A stretch of 64,000 bases of DNA from Caballeronia turbans (GCA_001544655.2 FCOD02000001.1:124001-188000), one strand, 5' to 3'; shown: positions 46,477 through 54,548, numbered from the stretch's first letter. The notes: generated from the sequence alone by a model not told the origin. Made by a program: numbers and translations.

Positions 46477-46806
46477 TCAACCCGCGCGATTGCCTGCCAC
46501 CGAGCTCGGATTGACCGTAAGCGTTGCGCCGTTGCCCGTGTTGCTGACCGCGACGTTCTGAAACTGATTGACCATCTGCCCGACCGTGATGTTGGTGATG
46601 TTGTTGGTGACTTCATAGACGTTGTTGGTCACGTCGATGAGAGTCACCACGGCGCCGCCTGCCCCTGCGCCGCCCGACGGACGATCCACGTAGGGCGTGA
46701 TCCAGCCGTACACCCACGGCGCACCGCCTCCGCCGCTGATGGCCGACATCGCCGCGTGATCCAGCTCGCGGTCGTATTCAAGATCGGTGACGGTGAGGGC
46801 GCACAT
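46477..46806 (-). CDS. Double-glycine-leader exported protein precursor B
   Basis: 109 residues. Leader MCALTVTDLEYDRELDHA followed by AMSAISGG, with GG at 25-26, ungapped match to precursor A. The likely product starts GGAPWVYGWITPYVD, has a Gly/Ala stretch and an Asn-rich part (TNNVYEVTNNITNITVGQ, VNQFQNVAVSNTGNG). No cysteine after the GG. GGAG lies 9 nt upstream of the ATG. Transcribed with the phosphatase. Confidence 0.82.
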   Translation of the reverse strand: MCALTVTDLEYDRELDHAAMSAISGGGGAPWVYGWITPYVDRPSGGAGAGGAVVTLIDVTNNVYEVTNNITNITVGQMVNQFQNVAVSNTGNGATLTVNPSSVAGNRAG

Positions 46807-46853
46807 GTCGTTTTCTCCGGGATGGGCCTGTGAGCAGGACGTCCGGAGTCAAT

Positions 46854-46868
46854 GCAAGGCCCATGCCG
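46854..46868 (-). promoter_or_regulatory. Sigma54-type promoter of precursor B and PP2C
   Basis: On the minus strand CGGCATGGGCCTTGCA: -24 GGCA, perfect -12 TTGCA, GG-N10-GC exact (GG at 46866-46867, GC at 46854-46855). Predicted start near 46842, about 36 nt before the ATG. Confidence 0.72.
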
Positions 46869-46965
46869 ATCCGCGGCCGCCCTAGCGTTTTTCCGCGCGT
46901 GGCCGATCGGGCGGCGTTCTCGCGGCATGGGCCGCATCGCGAGGGGTGACATCCGTTGGGTCCTC

Positions 46966-46984
46966 GCCAACAAGCGATGTTGGC
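46966..46984. repeat. Perfect inverted repeat in the control region
   Basis: GCCAACA-AGCGA-TGTTGGC, 7-bp perfect arms. Shares the TGTTGG core of the enhancer-like sites; about 100 bp upstream of the precursor B promoter. Confidence 0.55.
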
Positions 46985-46987
46985 GCA

Positions 46988-47005
46988 GTGCTGAACAACC
47001 AACAC
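46988..47005. promoter_or_regulatory. Candidate enhancer (UAS) shared by precursor B and LRAT genes
   Basis: GTGCTG-AACAAC-CAACAC; its reverse complement is GTGTTG-GTTGTT-CAGCAC, with the same half-sites and 6-nt spacer as the site upstream of precursor A. About 120 bp from the precursor B promoter and 168 bp from the LRAT promoter. Confidence 0.5.
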
Positions 47006-47088
47006 ATGCCGGCGCTTCCCACGCTCGCAGGCACGCGGCCGGGCGAGACGCGTTCTGGCGCATGCAACCCAACAAACACACTTCGAAA

Positions 47089-47107
47089 GTGTTGGCTGGC
47101 CAAGCAC
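47089..47107. promoter_or_regulatory. Third, imperfect enhancer-like repeat
   Basis: GTGTTGG-CTGG-CCAAGCAC, arms with one inserted base, directly after a second palindrome ACACTTCGAAAGTGT (47077-47091). About 65 bp upstream of the LRAT promoter. Confidence 0.35.
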
Positions 47108-47172
47108 ACAACCTCGTTGCGAATCGGCAGCGAACAATGGTTAATCTAGCAAAATCAATAAGTTATGAGGGC

Positions 47173-47188
47173 TGGCAAGGAAGATGCA
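47173..47188 (+). promoter_or_regulatory. Sigma54-type promoter of the LRAT gene
   Basis: TGGCAAGGAAGATGCA: -24 TGGCA.G, -12 ATGCA, GG-N10-GC exact (47174-47175, 47186-47187). Predicted start near 47199, about 55 nt before the chosen ATG. Confidence 0.68.
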
Positions 47189-47254
47189 AATGACATGGCA
47201 ACCCGGCGCCAAACAAACACCCTGGCGCCAAGCAGAAAAGCATCGGAGCCAGCC

Positions 47255-47755
47255 ATGTCAACCAACCAGCAATCCGGAGTGATCGACCAGCAAGCCGCCG
47301 CGAGCGGTTTCTCGCTCGACGACGAACCGGCGCTCGGCACCGAACTCGTCACGCGCCGCTCGGGCTACGAACACCACGGCATCTATGCGGGCAACGGCAT
47401 GGTCATCCACTATGCCGGCTTTGCGAAGTCGCTGCATCGCGGCCCGGTCGAGGAAGTCACCGTCGCGCAGTTCGCCGCAGGCCACGAAGTCACGATCCGT
47501 CAGAACCCGGCCGCGAAGTTCGTCGGCATGGAAGCGGTGCGCCGCGCGCGCAGCCGCCTCGGCGAAGACCAATACCACCTGCTGACCAACAACTGCGAGC
47601 ACTTCGTCACGTGGTGCCTCGACGGCCGCGCCCGCAGCCGTCAGGTGCAAGCGTGCTTCGTGCATCCGCGCGCCGCGCTTCGTGCGGTGTCGGGACTGTT
47701 CCGCGCCTATGTCGCCGCCGAGCGCCGCCGCATGAACGCGGCGCTCGCAGCCTGA
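47255..47755 (+). CDS. LRAT-domain (NlpC/P60-like) protein
   Basis: 166 residues. LRAT fold with His in EHHGIYAGNGMVIHYAG and Cys in NNCEHFVTWCLDG. Bacterial LRAT proteins are a permuted papain-like group; acyltransferase or thioesterase activity is known in eukaryotic members but unproven here. No signal peptide; a hydrophobic stretch near the end (LRAVSGLFRAYVAA) might touch membrane. ATG at 47255 with GGAG about 6 nt upstream; the earlier ATG at 47165 overlaps the promoter. A lipid- or amide-modifying role for exported products is an untested idea. Confidence 0.82.
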   Translation: MSTNQQSGVIDQQAAASGFSLDDEPALGTELVTRRSGYEHHGIYAGNGMVIHYAGFAKSLHRGPVEEVTVAQFAAGHEVTIRQNPAAKFVGMEAVRRARSRLGEDQYHLLTNNCEHFVTWCLDGRARSRQVQACFVHPRAALRAVSGLFRAYVAAERRRMNAALAA

Positions 47756-47791
47756 ACCGCACGTCCTGCCATCGATTCCGGGGAGACCATC

Positions 47792-48040
47792 ATGCAAACC
47801 ATCGAAAACTCGCTGCACTGGGCTGTCGACAAGTGGCTCGCCCCCACACCCGCGCGTCCGGCACGCGTCGTGCGTCTGTGCCGCTCGCATGTCACCGGCG
47901 CGCGCTATGTGTGCATAGAGGCGCAGCATCCGGGCGGCCCGCTCGCGATCATCTTCTTCCGCCATGACGACGGCACCTGGAACGTGTTCCCGCCGCAGGC
48001 GAAGCGTCCGTCGATGAGCGCGCAGCGGCTCGCCGCCTGA
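47792..48040 (+). CDS. Small hypothetical protein, 82 aa
   Basis: No known family. Sequence IENSLHWAVDKWLAP then a compact beta-like part (HVTGARYVCIEAQHPGGPLAIIFFRHDDGTWNVFPP). GGGGAG 8 nt upstream of the ATG and a 36-bp gap after the LRAT gene suggest co-transcription. No signal peptide. Confidence 0.7.
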   Translation: MQTIENSLHWAVDKWLAPTPARPARVVRLCRSHVTGARYVCIEAQHPGGPLAIIFFRHDDGTWNVFPPQAKRPSMSAQRLAA

Positions 48041-48217
48041 AGCGCGTACGATCAAGCCGGCGCGCGTCGGGCTGCCCCGGCTTTGACACGGCAATCCCGC
48101 TGCCGCTACTCTAGGTGGACCCATCGCGGCCATTGAAGTCGCCGGGTCGCACGGATGCGGCAGGTCGTGGTAGTTTTGCGTCCGTGAACCAGATCGTACA
48201 TTTTCGAGGTATTGCCG

Positions 48218-49324
48218 ATGACCCAGCCCGACTCCTCTTCCTCCGCCCGCGCGACGCCCGAATCGACCCTCGGCGACAATCCGCTCGGCATCGCGGGGCT
48301 GGAGTTCGTCGAGTTCTCCAGTCCCGATCCCGAGGGGCTCGCCAGGCTCTTCGAGACGCTCGGCTTCGTGCCTGTCGCGCGGCACGTCAGTAAGGCGGTC
48401 ACGCGCTTTCGCCAGGGCAGCATGAATTTCCTGCTGAACGCCGAGCCGGATTCGTTCGCGACGCGCTTCGCCCAGTCGCATGGCGTGGGCATCGCCGCCA
48501 TCGGCATTCGTGTGCTCGATGCGCAGGTCGCCCATGAGCGCGCGCTCGAATTCGGCGCGTGGGATTTCGAAGGCGAAAAGATCGGCCCGAACGAACTCGC
48601 GATTCCGGCGATTCAGGGCATCGGCGACTCACATATCTATTTCGTCGATCACTGGCCGGGCAAGAACAGCGGCGAGGCGTCGATCTACGATATCGACTTT
48701 CGTCCGCTTGATTCGTCATGCGCGGGCGCGGGCGCTGAACCGTCGAGCACCGGCCTCCTGGAGGTGGATCACTTCACGCAGACCGTCGGCGCGGGCCGCA
48801 TCCAGGAATGGCTCGATTTCTATCGTGAAGTCCTGCACTTCTCGGAGATTCATCAGGTGCACCCGGACTGGCACGTGTCGCAGGATTCGGCGGTCACGCT
48901 GTCGCCGTGCGGCTCGATCCGCATTCCGGTCTATGAGGAAGGCACGTATCGCACGGACCTGATGCAGCAGTATCTGCCCGATCACGAAGGCGAGGGTGTG
49001 CAGCATATCGCGCTGGCATCGGCCGATATCTTCGCTTCCGTCGATGCTTTGATGGCGCGCGGCGTGCGCTTCCTGCAGCCGCCTGCGCGCTATTACGACG
49101 AGATCGGCGAACGGCTTCCGGGCCACGGCCTCGACATCGACAAGCTGCGCACGCGCGGCATTCTCGTCGACGGCGAAATTCTCCCCGATGGCACGCCGCA
49201 GCTTTTCCTCCAGACCTTCGTCGAGCGCCAGCCCGGCGACATGTTCTTCGAGATCGTCGAGCGGCGCGGGCATCACGGATTCGGCGAAGGCAACCTCGCC
49301 GCGATCGCGAAGGCGCGGGGCTGA
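48218..49324 (+). CDS. hppD: 4-hydroxyphenylpyruvate dioxygenase
   Basis: 368 residues. Iron-dependent enzyme that converts 4-hydroxyphenylpyruvate to homogentisate in tyrosine breakdown. Two vicinal-oxygen-chelate halves; iron ligands are His in VDHFTQTVG, His in GVQHIALAS and Glu in FFEIVERRGHHGFGEGN, with the C-terminal GFGEGN typical. Start is ATG at 48218 with AGGT upstream. No other tyrosine-catabolism gene in the window. Confidence 0.93.
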   Translation: MTQPDSSSSARATPESTLGDNPLGIAGLEFVEFSSPDPEGLARLFETLGFVPVARHVSKAVTRFRQGSMNFLLNAEPDSFATRFAQSHGVGIAAIGIRVLDAQVAHERALEFGAWDFEGEKIGPNELAIPAIQGIGDSHIYFVDHWPGKNSGEASIYDIDFRPLDSSCAGAGAEPSSTGLLEVDHFTQTVGAGRIQEWLDFYREVLHFSEIHQVHPDWHVSQDSAVTLSPCGSIRIPVYEEGTYRTDLMQQYLPDHEGEGVQHIALASADIFASVDALMARGVRFLQPPARYYDEIGERLPGHGLDIDKLRTRGILVDGEILPDGTPQLFLQTFVERQPGDMFFEIVERRGHHGFGEGNLAAIAKARG

Positions 49325-49357
49325 CCGGACCACCACGCGCGCCGCGGCGGGCGGCGT

Positions 49358-49771
49358 TCATTGCACGACGATCGTCCCCGTCATGTGCGGATGCAGCGAG
49401 CAGAAATACTTGTATGTGCCCGGCTTGTCGAACACGTGTGAGAAGCTCTCGCCGCTGTCGAGCGGATCGGACTTGAAGCTCTTTCCTTCATCGGCGACGG
49501 TGTGCAGCATGTCGTCGTGATTCACCCACGTCACCTTCGTGCCGGCCGGCACGGTGAGCGCCGGCCGACTGAACGCGAAGTTGTCGATGGAAATGGTCGG
49601 CGCGTTCGCCACGGCGACCTGTTGCGCTGGCTCCTGCGCGCAGGCCGTCGGAATCGCGGCGCTGATGACGCCCTTCACGACGAGCGCAAACGCGGCCTTG
49701 CGCAGGAACTTGCCGGCGAGCGGGCGCAGATTGGCAGGCGAGACGTAGCTCGCGATCGTGGCGGCGTTCAT
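49358..49771 (-). CDS. Exported cupredoxin (plastocyanin-like)
   Basis: 137 residues. Hydrophobic export segment (FALVVKGVISAAIPTACA) and a type I copper domain with ligands His (WVNHDDMLHT), Cys-His-Met in YFCSLHPHMTG. An electron carrier or copper-binding protein in the periplasm. The ATG overlaps the stop of the metallophosphatase gene (ATGA). Confidence 0.85.
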   Translation of the reverse strand: MNAATIASYVSPANLRPLAGKFLRKAAFALVVKGVISAAIPTACAQEPAQQVAVANAPTISIDNFAFSRPALTVPAGTKVTWVNHDDMLHTVADEGKSFKSDPLDSGESFSHVFDKPGTYKYFCSLHPHMTGTIVVQ

Positions 49772-50757
49772 GATTGCGCGGCGGCGAGCGCCGTGTCGGT
49801 GATGGCAAGCTGCCCGCGTCCCGCGACATGCGTGACCTCCCGCAAGCCGAGCATCGTGCGCAATTGCTCCGCCGGCACCTTCATGGGCCCAGGGCCGGAC
49901 GGCGCGCCGGGCGCGGGTTGCGGAAACGCGGTCGACATCGCCGAATAGAAACGCATCTCTCCCTCCACTTTTTGCGCCACCTGATGAACGTGGCCATTCA
50001 ATACCGTCACCGAGCCGAAGCGTTTCAGTAGCGCGAGCGCCTGCGCGCTGTCGTCGGTGCCCCAGCCCCATTGCGGATACAGCGCCCAAAGCGGGATATG
50101 CGCGAACACGACGATCGGCGTGCTGCTCGATTTGCCCTGAAGGTCGGCCTTGAGCCACGCGAGCTGCGCATCGCCGAGAAAGCCGAGGCCGCCGCCCTTC
50201 AGGTCGATCACGTTGGTGAGGCCGATGAAATGCACGCCGGCCTGATCGAAGCTGTACCAGTGGCGCGTGCTGTCCTTGCCGTACTGCCCGGAAAAGCGTT
50301 CGAAGAACGGATTGCCTTCCTCGACCAGCACGTCGTGCTCGCCCGGCACGTAATGCACGTCCATGCCCGCCCGGCCGATGATCTGCGTCGCCGTGTCGAA
50401 CTGCGCGGGCTTCGACATATGCGTGATATCGCCCGTGTGGATCATGAAGGCGGGGCGCGTGCTCATCGTGCTCACGCGGTTGACCGCTTCTTCGAGCGTG
50501 CTCGTCGGCTCGGTGTTCGGGTCCTTGTTGAAGCCGATATGGCTGTCGCTGATCTGCACGAAGCTGAACGAGCTCGTCTTCTCTGCAGCCTCCGCCGACG
50601 AAATCAGCCGCGAAACGGGCACGCCGCCGCTCACGGTCCAAATGACGCCGGCACCCGCCCAGGCCATGCAGGAGAGGGCGGTGCGGCGGCGTTTGCCGTG
50701 CTCGTCGAGTTCGTCGCGTTCCGGCGCGGGCGGCAGTGCGGTCGGGTCGGGTGTCAT
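49768..50757 (-). CDS. Exported calcineurin-like metallophosphatase
   Basis: 329 residues. A twin-arginine-like signal (KRRRTALSCMAWAGAGVIW), then the metal motifs QISDSHIG, HTGDITH, VPGEHDV, FAHIPL and LNGHVHQ. Note GEHD in place of the usual GNHD. Periplasmic phosphoesterase of unknown substrate. Start at 50757 with AGAGGA 8 nt upstream. Operon with the cupredoxin, divergent from the ECF sigma gene. Confidence 0.87.
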   Translation of the reverse strand: MTPDPTALPPAPERDELDEHGKRRRTALSCMAWAGAGVIWTVSGGVPVSRLISSAEAAEKTSSFSFVQISDSHIGFNKDPNTEPTSTLEEAVNRVSTMSTRPAFMIHTGDITHMSKPAQFDTATQIIGRAGMDVHYVPGEHDVLVEEGNPFFERFSGQYGKDSTRHWYSFDQAGVHFIGLTNVIDLKGGGLGFLGDAQLAWLKADLQGKSSSTPIVVFAHIPLWALYPQWGWGTDDSAQALALLKRFGSVTVLNGHVHQVAQKVEGEMRFYSAMSTAFPQPAPGAPSGPGPMKVPAEQLRTMLGLREVTHVAGRGQLAITDTALAAAQS

Positions 50758-51063
50758 GATGGTTCCTCTAGGGATTGCGGCCGCGGTTCTTGTCGTTCGA
50801 ATCGGCAAAGTCGCGCCCACGGCGGCTCGATGCATGGGCGCGAGGCCGGCGACGTCCGCTCGCTCGGGCGAGGTCGCTTGGGCATCCGTTCATCGAACCG
50901 GCGAAGGGGGCGGGATATTCCCGCTATATTTTTTCGAGTCGCTGCCGCAAATGGGAATAAACCGTCCGCGCGGGGAGTAACGGAGGGGAAGGCGCGGAAA
51001 AGCAATGCCAGCCGCGCCCGAAGGAATGTTTTCCGAACGTGGCTGTAAAAGGAGACTCGCGCG
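50758..51063. other. Divergent region between metallophosphatase and ECF sigma genes
   Basis: 306 bp, no gene. Contains a divergent pair of GGGAATA motifs (minus 50916-50922, plus 50953-50961) that may be -35 elements recognised by the adjacent ECF sigma factor. Confidence 0.4.
50916..50961. promoter_or_regulatory. Candidate divergent ECF-sigma promoter elements
   Basis: GGGAATA occurs once on each strand, 30 bp apart, facing the two operons. Such -35-like motifs with matching direction suggest autoregulation and control of the metallophosphatase-cupredoxin pair. No convincing matched -10 pair was defined. Confidence 0.3.
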
Positions 51064-51735
51064 ATGTGGCCAGGCAGGTCGAGAGAAGACAAGTCCGGGC
51101 GCCGCGGCCAGGCGGGCGCCGAGGCGATGCACGCGCGCTTCGAGGCGACGGTGATGCCGCACCTCGACGCCGCGTACAACCTCGCGCGCTGGCTGTCGGG
51201 CAGTGCGAGCGACGCCGACGATGTCGTGCAGGAAGCGTATCTGCGCGCGTTCCGATTTTTCGGCGGATTCGAGGGCGGCGAGGAAGCGAACGCGCGGGCA
51301 TGGCTGCTCGCGATCGTGCGCAATACGTGGTTCACGGAATGGCGGCGGCGCGTGCAGCTCGCGGACGCGACGCCCTATGACGAAGAGCTGGGCGGCGACG
51401 AAGCATTGCCGGGCTGGTCCGAGGAAGGCGCGGCCGACCCGGAGACGCTCGCCGTGCGCCGCGACGAAGTTCATCTGGTGCATCGCGCGCTGGAGGCGCT
51501 GCCGATCGTCTTTCGCGAAGTGCTGGTGTTACGTGAGCTCGAAGACATGAGTTACAAGGAAGTCGCATCCGTGACGGGCGTGCCCATCGGCACGGTGATG
51601 TCGCGGCTCGCGCGCGGTCGCAAGATGCTGGCGGGGGCGGTACGCGCGGCACAGGGCGGGCAGGACAAGCCGAGCGTGCGCCTCGTGCGCCGTGCGGGAC
51701 CGGGACATGCAGAGGAGTCGGGAAATGGACAATAA
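51064..51735 (+). CDS. ECF-family RNA polymerase sigma factor
   Basis: 223 residues. Region 2 (AAYNLARWLSGSASDADDVVQEAYLRAFRFFGGF, WLLAIVRNTW) and region 4 (LPIVFREVLVLRELEDMSYKEVASVTGVPIGTVMSRLARGRKML). GGAG lies 9 nt upstream of the ATG; a later ATG at 51127 is possible. Overlaps the anti-sigma gene by 11 bp. Upstream signal unknown. Confidence 0.93.
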   Translation: MWPGRSREDKSGRRGQAGAEAMHARFEATVMPHLDAAYNLARWLSGSASDADDVVQEAYLRAFRFFGGFEGGEEANARAWLLAIVRNTWFTEWRRRVQLADATPYDEELGGDEALPGWSEEGAADPETLAVRRDEVHLVHRALEALPIVFREVLVLRELEDMSYKEVASVTGVPIGTVMSRLARGRKMLAGAVRAAQGGQDKPSVRLVRRAGPGHAEESGNGQ

Positions 51736-52465
51736 CGACACCGCCTCGCTCGATACGAGGCTCACCGATGGTTCGCTCTATCAGCGCGCACCCGCGCATC
51801 TGCGGGCGCAAGTGCTCGCGCGCGTGCGGGAGGAAGCCGAGCGGGACGCCCGCAAACGTGAGCCGGCGCGCGCCGGCAAGCGCGGCTGGAGCGACCTGCT
51901 GGCTGCGCCCTGGCCGTTTTTCGGCGGCGCATTCGCGGGCGCGACGCTCTGCGCGCTCGTGCTCGGCACGATGCTGTGGTTCCAGGCGGCGCCGCTCATG
52001 ACCGGCGTAGCGGGCGCTTCGCCCATTGCGCAGGAGATCGTGTCGAGTCATGTGCGCGCGTTGATGTCGGACCGTCCGATCGACGTGCTTTCCAGCGACA
52101 AGCACACGGTGAAGCCGTGGTTCAACGGCCGCATCGACTACGCGCCGCCGGTGATCGATCCGGCGGGGCCGGGCTTCGCGCTCGTCGGCGGGCGGCTGGA
52201 TTACATCGATCATCGGCCGGTGGCGGTCGTGGTGTATCGCTACCTGAAGCATCCGATCGACGTGTACGTGTTTCCGGAGCGCAAGGGCGACGTGAAGAGC
52301 GACGCGAACGACAAGGCGTTCTCGCCGGTCGTCACGCAGTCCGACGACGGTTACGCGCTTGCGCGCTGGAACCACGACGGCATGACGTTCTGGGCCGTCA
52401 CCGATGCATCGGGCGCGGTGCTGCGCCAGTTCGCTCACGCGATCGAAACCGGTGCGCCGCGCTAA
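51725..52465 (+). CDS. Membrane anti-sigma factor
   Basis: 246 residues. A cytoplasmic N-terminal part without a visible zinc-type HxxxCxxC motif, one TM helix at about 60-82 (FFGGAFAGATLCALVLGTMLWF) and a periplasmic domain (LVGGRLDYIDHRPVAVVVYRYLKHPIDVYVFP). Role inferred from overlap with the sigma gene. Followed by an intrinsic terminator. Confidence 0.85.
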   Translation: MDNNDTASLDTRLTDGSLYQRAPAHLRAQVLARVREEAERDARKREPARAGKRGWSDLLAAPWPFFGGAFAGATLCALVLGTMLWFQAAPLMTGVAGASPIAQEIVSSHVRALMSDRPIDVLSSDKHTVKPWFNGRIDYAPPVIDPAGPGFALVGGRLDYIDHRPVAVVVYRYLKHPIDVYVFPERKGDVKSDANDKAFSPVVTQSDDGYALARWNHDGMTFWAVTDASGAVLRQFAHAIETGAPR

Positions 52466-52866
52466 AGAGGTGCATGAAGAAATTCGCTGAAAGAACCTGA
52501 GAGTGCGCAAGGTTGCGCGCGGCGATCCTCCGGGAACCCGCGCGTTTTTTATTCGATGCTTTACGCGTATACCCGCTGTCTCTTCGCTTGCCCGTGACTT
52601 AAAAAACGCTTCGGGATGCTGTCCAAATCGCGCCTTCGCAATGCCTGTTTTCGCGCCGGTTCATCGCTCTGCACCCTTACGAGGCGTCAGGTGTGCGCTA
52701 ACGCTCGTGCTCTTCGGGTATGTCCGAATATGGTCATATCCTTACATTTTTCTACACTCGCTCACAGCCTATGTAATCGATAACGCGTAATGCATTTAAA
52801 AAGCATTGCTGGCATTTCCCGCGTTGCATGGGACTTCAAATAACGAATCAGGCGACGGAGACACAC
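52466..52866. other. Intergenic region before the liv genes
   Basis: 401 bp. Apart from the terminator (52516-52550) it holds an AT-rich promoter-like stretch around 52715-52790; no gene or recognised operator. Confidence 0.5.
52516..52550 (+). terminator. Intrinsic terminator of the sigma/anti-sigma operon
   Basis: CGCGCGG (52516-52522) pairs with CCGCGCG (52538-52544) and six T follow directly. 50 bp after the anti-sigma stop. Confidence 0.8.
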
Positions 52867-54084
52867 ATGGGAATGAAGATGAAGCTCATTGCGAGCACGC
52901 TCGCGTTCGGCGTTTTCTCGTTGGCGCACGCGGCCGATCCGATCAAGATCGGCGTCGATGGGCCGTTCACGGGCGGTTCGTCTTCCATGGGTGTCAGCAT
53001 GCGCGACGGCGTGCGTCTCGCCACCGCGGAGATCAACAAGTCCGGCGGCGTGCTGGGCCGTCAGATCGTGCTCGTCGAGCGCGATGACGAAGCGAAGAAC
53101 GAGCGCGGCGTGCAGATCGCGCAGGAACTCATCAACAAGGAGAAGGTCGTCGCGGTCGTCGGCTACATCAATACGGGTGTGGCGCTCGCGTCGCAGCGTT
53201 TCTTCCAGGAAGCGAAGATTCCCGTCTTCAACAACGTCGCGACCGGCACGGTGGTGACCAAGCAGTTCGACGATCAGCCCGATAACTACGTGTTCCGCAA
53301 CGCGGCCGCCGACCGCATCCAGGCGCCGATGATCGTCGAGGAAGCGGTGACGAAGCGCGGCTTCAAAAAGGTCGCGATTCTCGCCGATTCGACCAACTAC
53401 GGCCAGCTCGGCCGTGAAGATCTGGAGAAGGCGCTGGCCGCAAAAGGCGTGAAGCCCGTGGCCGTCGAAAAGTTCAACATCAAGGACGTCGACATGACGG
53501 CCCAGTTGCTGAAGGCGAAGGAAGCGGGCGCCGAAGCCGTGCTGACTTATGGCATCGGGCCCGAGCTTGCACAAATCGCGAACGGCATGGCCAAGCTCGG
53601 GTGGAAGGTGCCGCTGATCGGCAGCTGGACGCTTTCGATGGCGAACTACATCGACAACGCGGGCACGAACGGCGAAGGCGCGCGCATGCCGCAGACCTTC
53701 ATTCAGGAAGCGAATACGCCCAAGCGCAAGGCCTTCATCGATGCGTACCTGAAGGAATTCAAGCCGAAGAACGATCGCATCGATTCGCCAGTGTCGGCGG
53801 CGCAAGGTTATGACTCGGTGTATCTGCTCGCGGCCGCGATCAAGCAGGCGGGCACGACGGACGGCCCGAAGGTTAAGGACGCGCTCGAAAGCCTGAACAC
53901 GAAGGTCGAAGGCGTCGTGATGGTCTACGACAAACCCTTCAAGAAGGGCGATCACGAAGCGATCTCGCCGAACGTGCCGGTGATCGGCGAAGTGAAGAGC
54001 GGCCGCGTGGTCTATGCGTATGACGACGACAAGAAAGGCGGCGGGACTTTGCGTAGCAAGCAGGCTACTACTGCTTCTAATTGA
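52867..54084 (+). CDS. livK: Branched-chain amino acid ABC transporter substrate-binding protein
   Basis: 405 residues. Signal peptide (KLIASTLAFGVFSLAHAA) then a type I periplasmic-binding fold of the leucine/amide family: IKIGVDGPFTGGSSSMG, DDEAKNERGVQIAQELI, GYDSVYLLAAAIKQAG. The true ligand could be an amide, amino acid or aromatic acid. First gene of the liv set. A dispersed repeat separates it from livH. Confidence 0.9.
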   Translation: MGMKMKLIASTLAFGVFSLAHAADPIKIGVDGPFTGGSSSMGVSMRDGVRLATAEINKSGGVLGRQIVLVERDDEAKNERGVQIAQELINKEKVVAVVGYINTGVALASQRFFQEAKIPVFNNVATGTVVTKQFDDQPDNYVFRNAAADRIQAPMIVEEAVTKRGFKKVAILADSTNYGQLGREDLEKALAAKGVKPVAVEKFNIKDVDMTAQLLKAKEAGAEAVLTYGIGPELAQIANGMAKLGWKVPLIGSWTLSMANYIDNAGTNGEGARMPQTFIQEANTPKRKAFIDAYLKEFKPKNDRIDSPVSAAQGYDSVYLLAAAIKQAGTTDGPKVKDALESLNTKVEGVVMVYDKPFKKGDHEAISPNVPVIGEVKSGRVVYAYDDDKKGGGTLRSKQATTASN

Positions 54085-54086
54085 CC

Positions 54087-54515
54087 TTAGCACGCCCCTG
54101 TGCGGCGCGGCAGTCACTTTCTTTGCTGCTGCAAAGAAAGTAACCAAAGAAGGCAGCTCGATATGCCCGCGGTCACACGCAGTCTGGCCATGCTTGCCAT
54201 GTGATCGTGGGCTACCTGAGTGTCGCCCTCACAAGAATACCGGGCTTGGATCGCGCACGGTCTGACAAGCCAGCAGTCATAGGGCGCTGGTTCAGCACGC
54301 GCTGCCGACAGGTATGGAAGGGACAACATCGGTCTGTACATGCAGTGAGATGGACGCGTTACTGAAGAGGTACGGGCGGACCCGATTGACCCATCGGCCG
54401 CAAAGCGGGCTGGAGCCGTTTGGCGCTGATCCTTTCTTTGCTGCTGCAAAGTGACTGCCGCCCCGCACAGGGGCAGTGCCAATGGAGCGACACGAATTCA
54501 GGATTTCACAGAAGC
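54087..54515. repeat. Dispersed inverted-repeat element, copy 2
   Basis: The left arm matches copy 1 (hairpin 54116-54141, then shared sequence to about 54264), while the right arm is shortened (about 54431-54515). The central part (about 54285-54430) matches the centre of copy 1 but in inverted orientation. Inserted between livK and livH. Right-end sequence CGACACGAA matches copy 3. No gene inside. Confidence 0.82.
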
Positions 54516-54548
54516 GCAAACCGCATCGCACCCAAACGCAAGCCTCCC

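Larger units (their letters stand above)
46807..47254. other. Divergent control region of precursor B and the LRAT gene
   Basis: 448 bp with no supported gene. It contains two divergent sigma54-type promoters and at least three inverted repeats, listed separately. Open frames here overlap on both strands and show no gene signature. Confidence 0.6.

Noticed and set aside
46846-47193. Open frames on both strands in the precursor B/LRAT intergenic region
   Set aside because: They overlap promoters and inverted repeats, lack ribosome sites and contradict each other.
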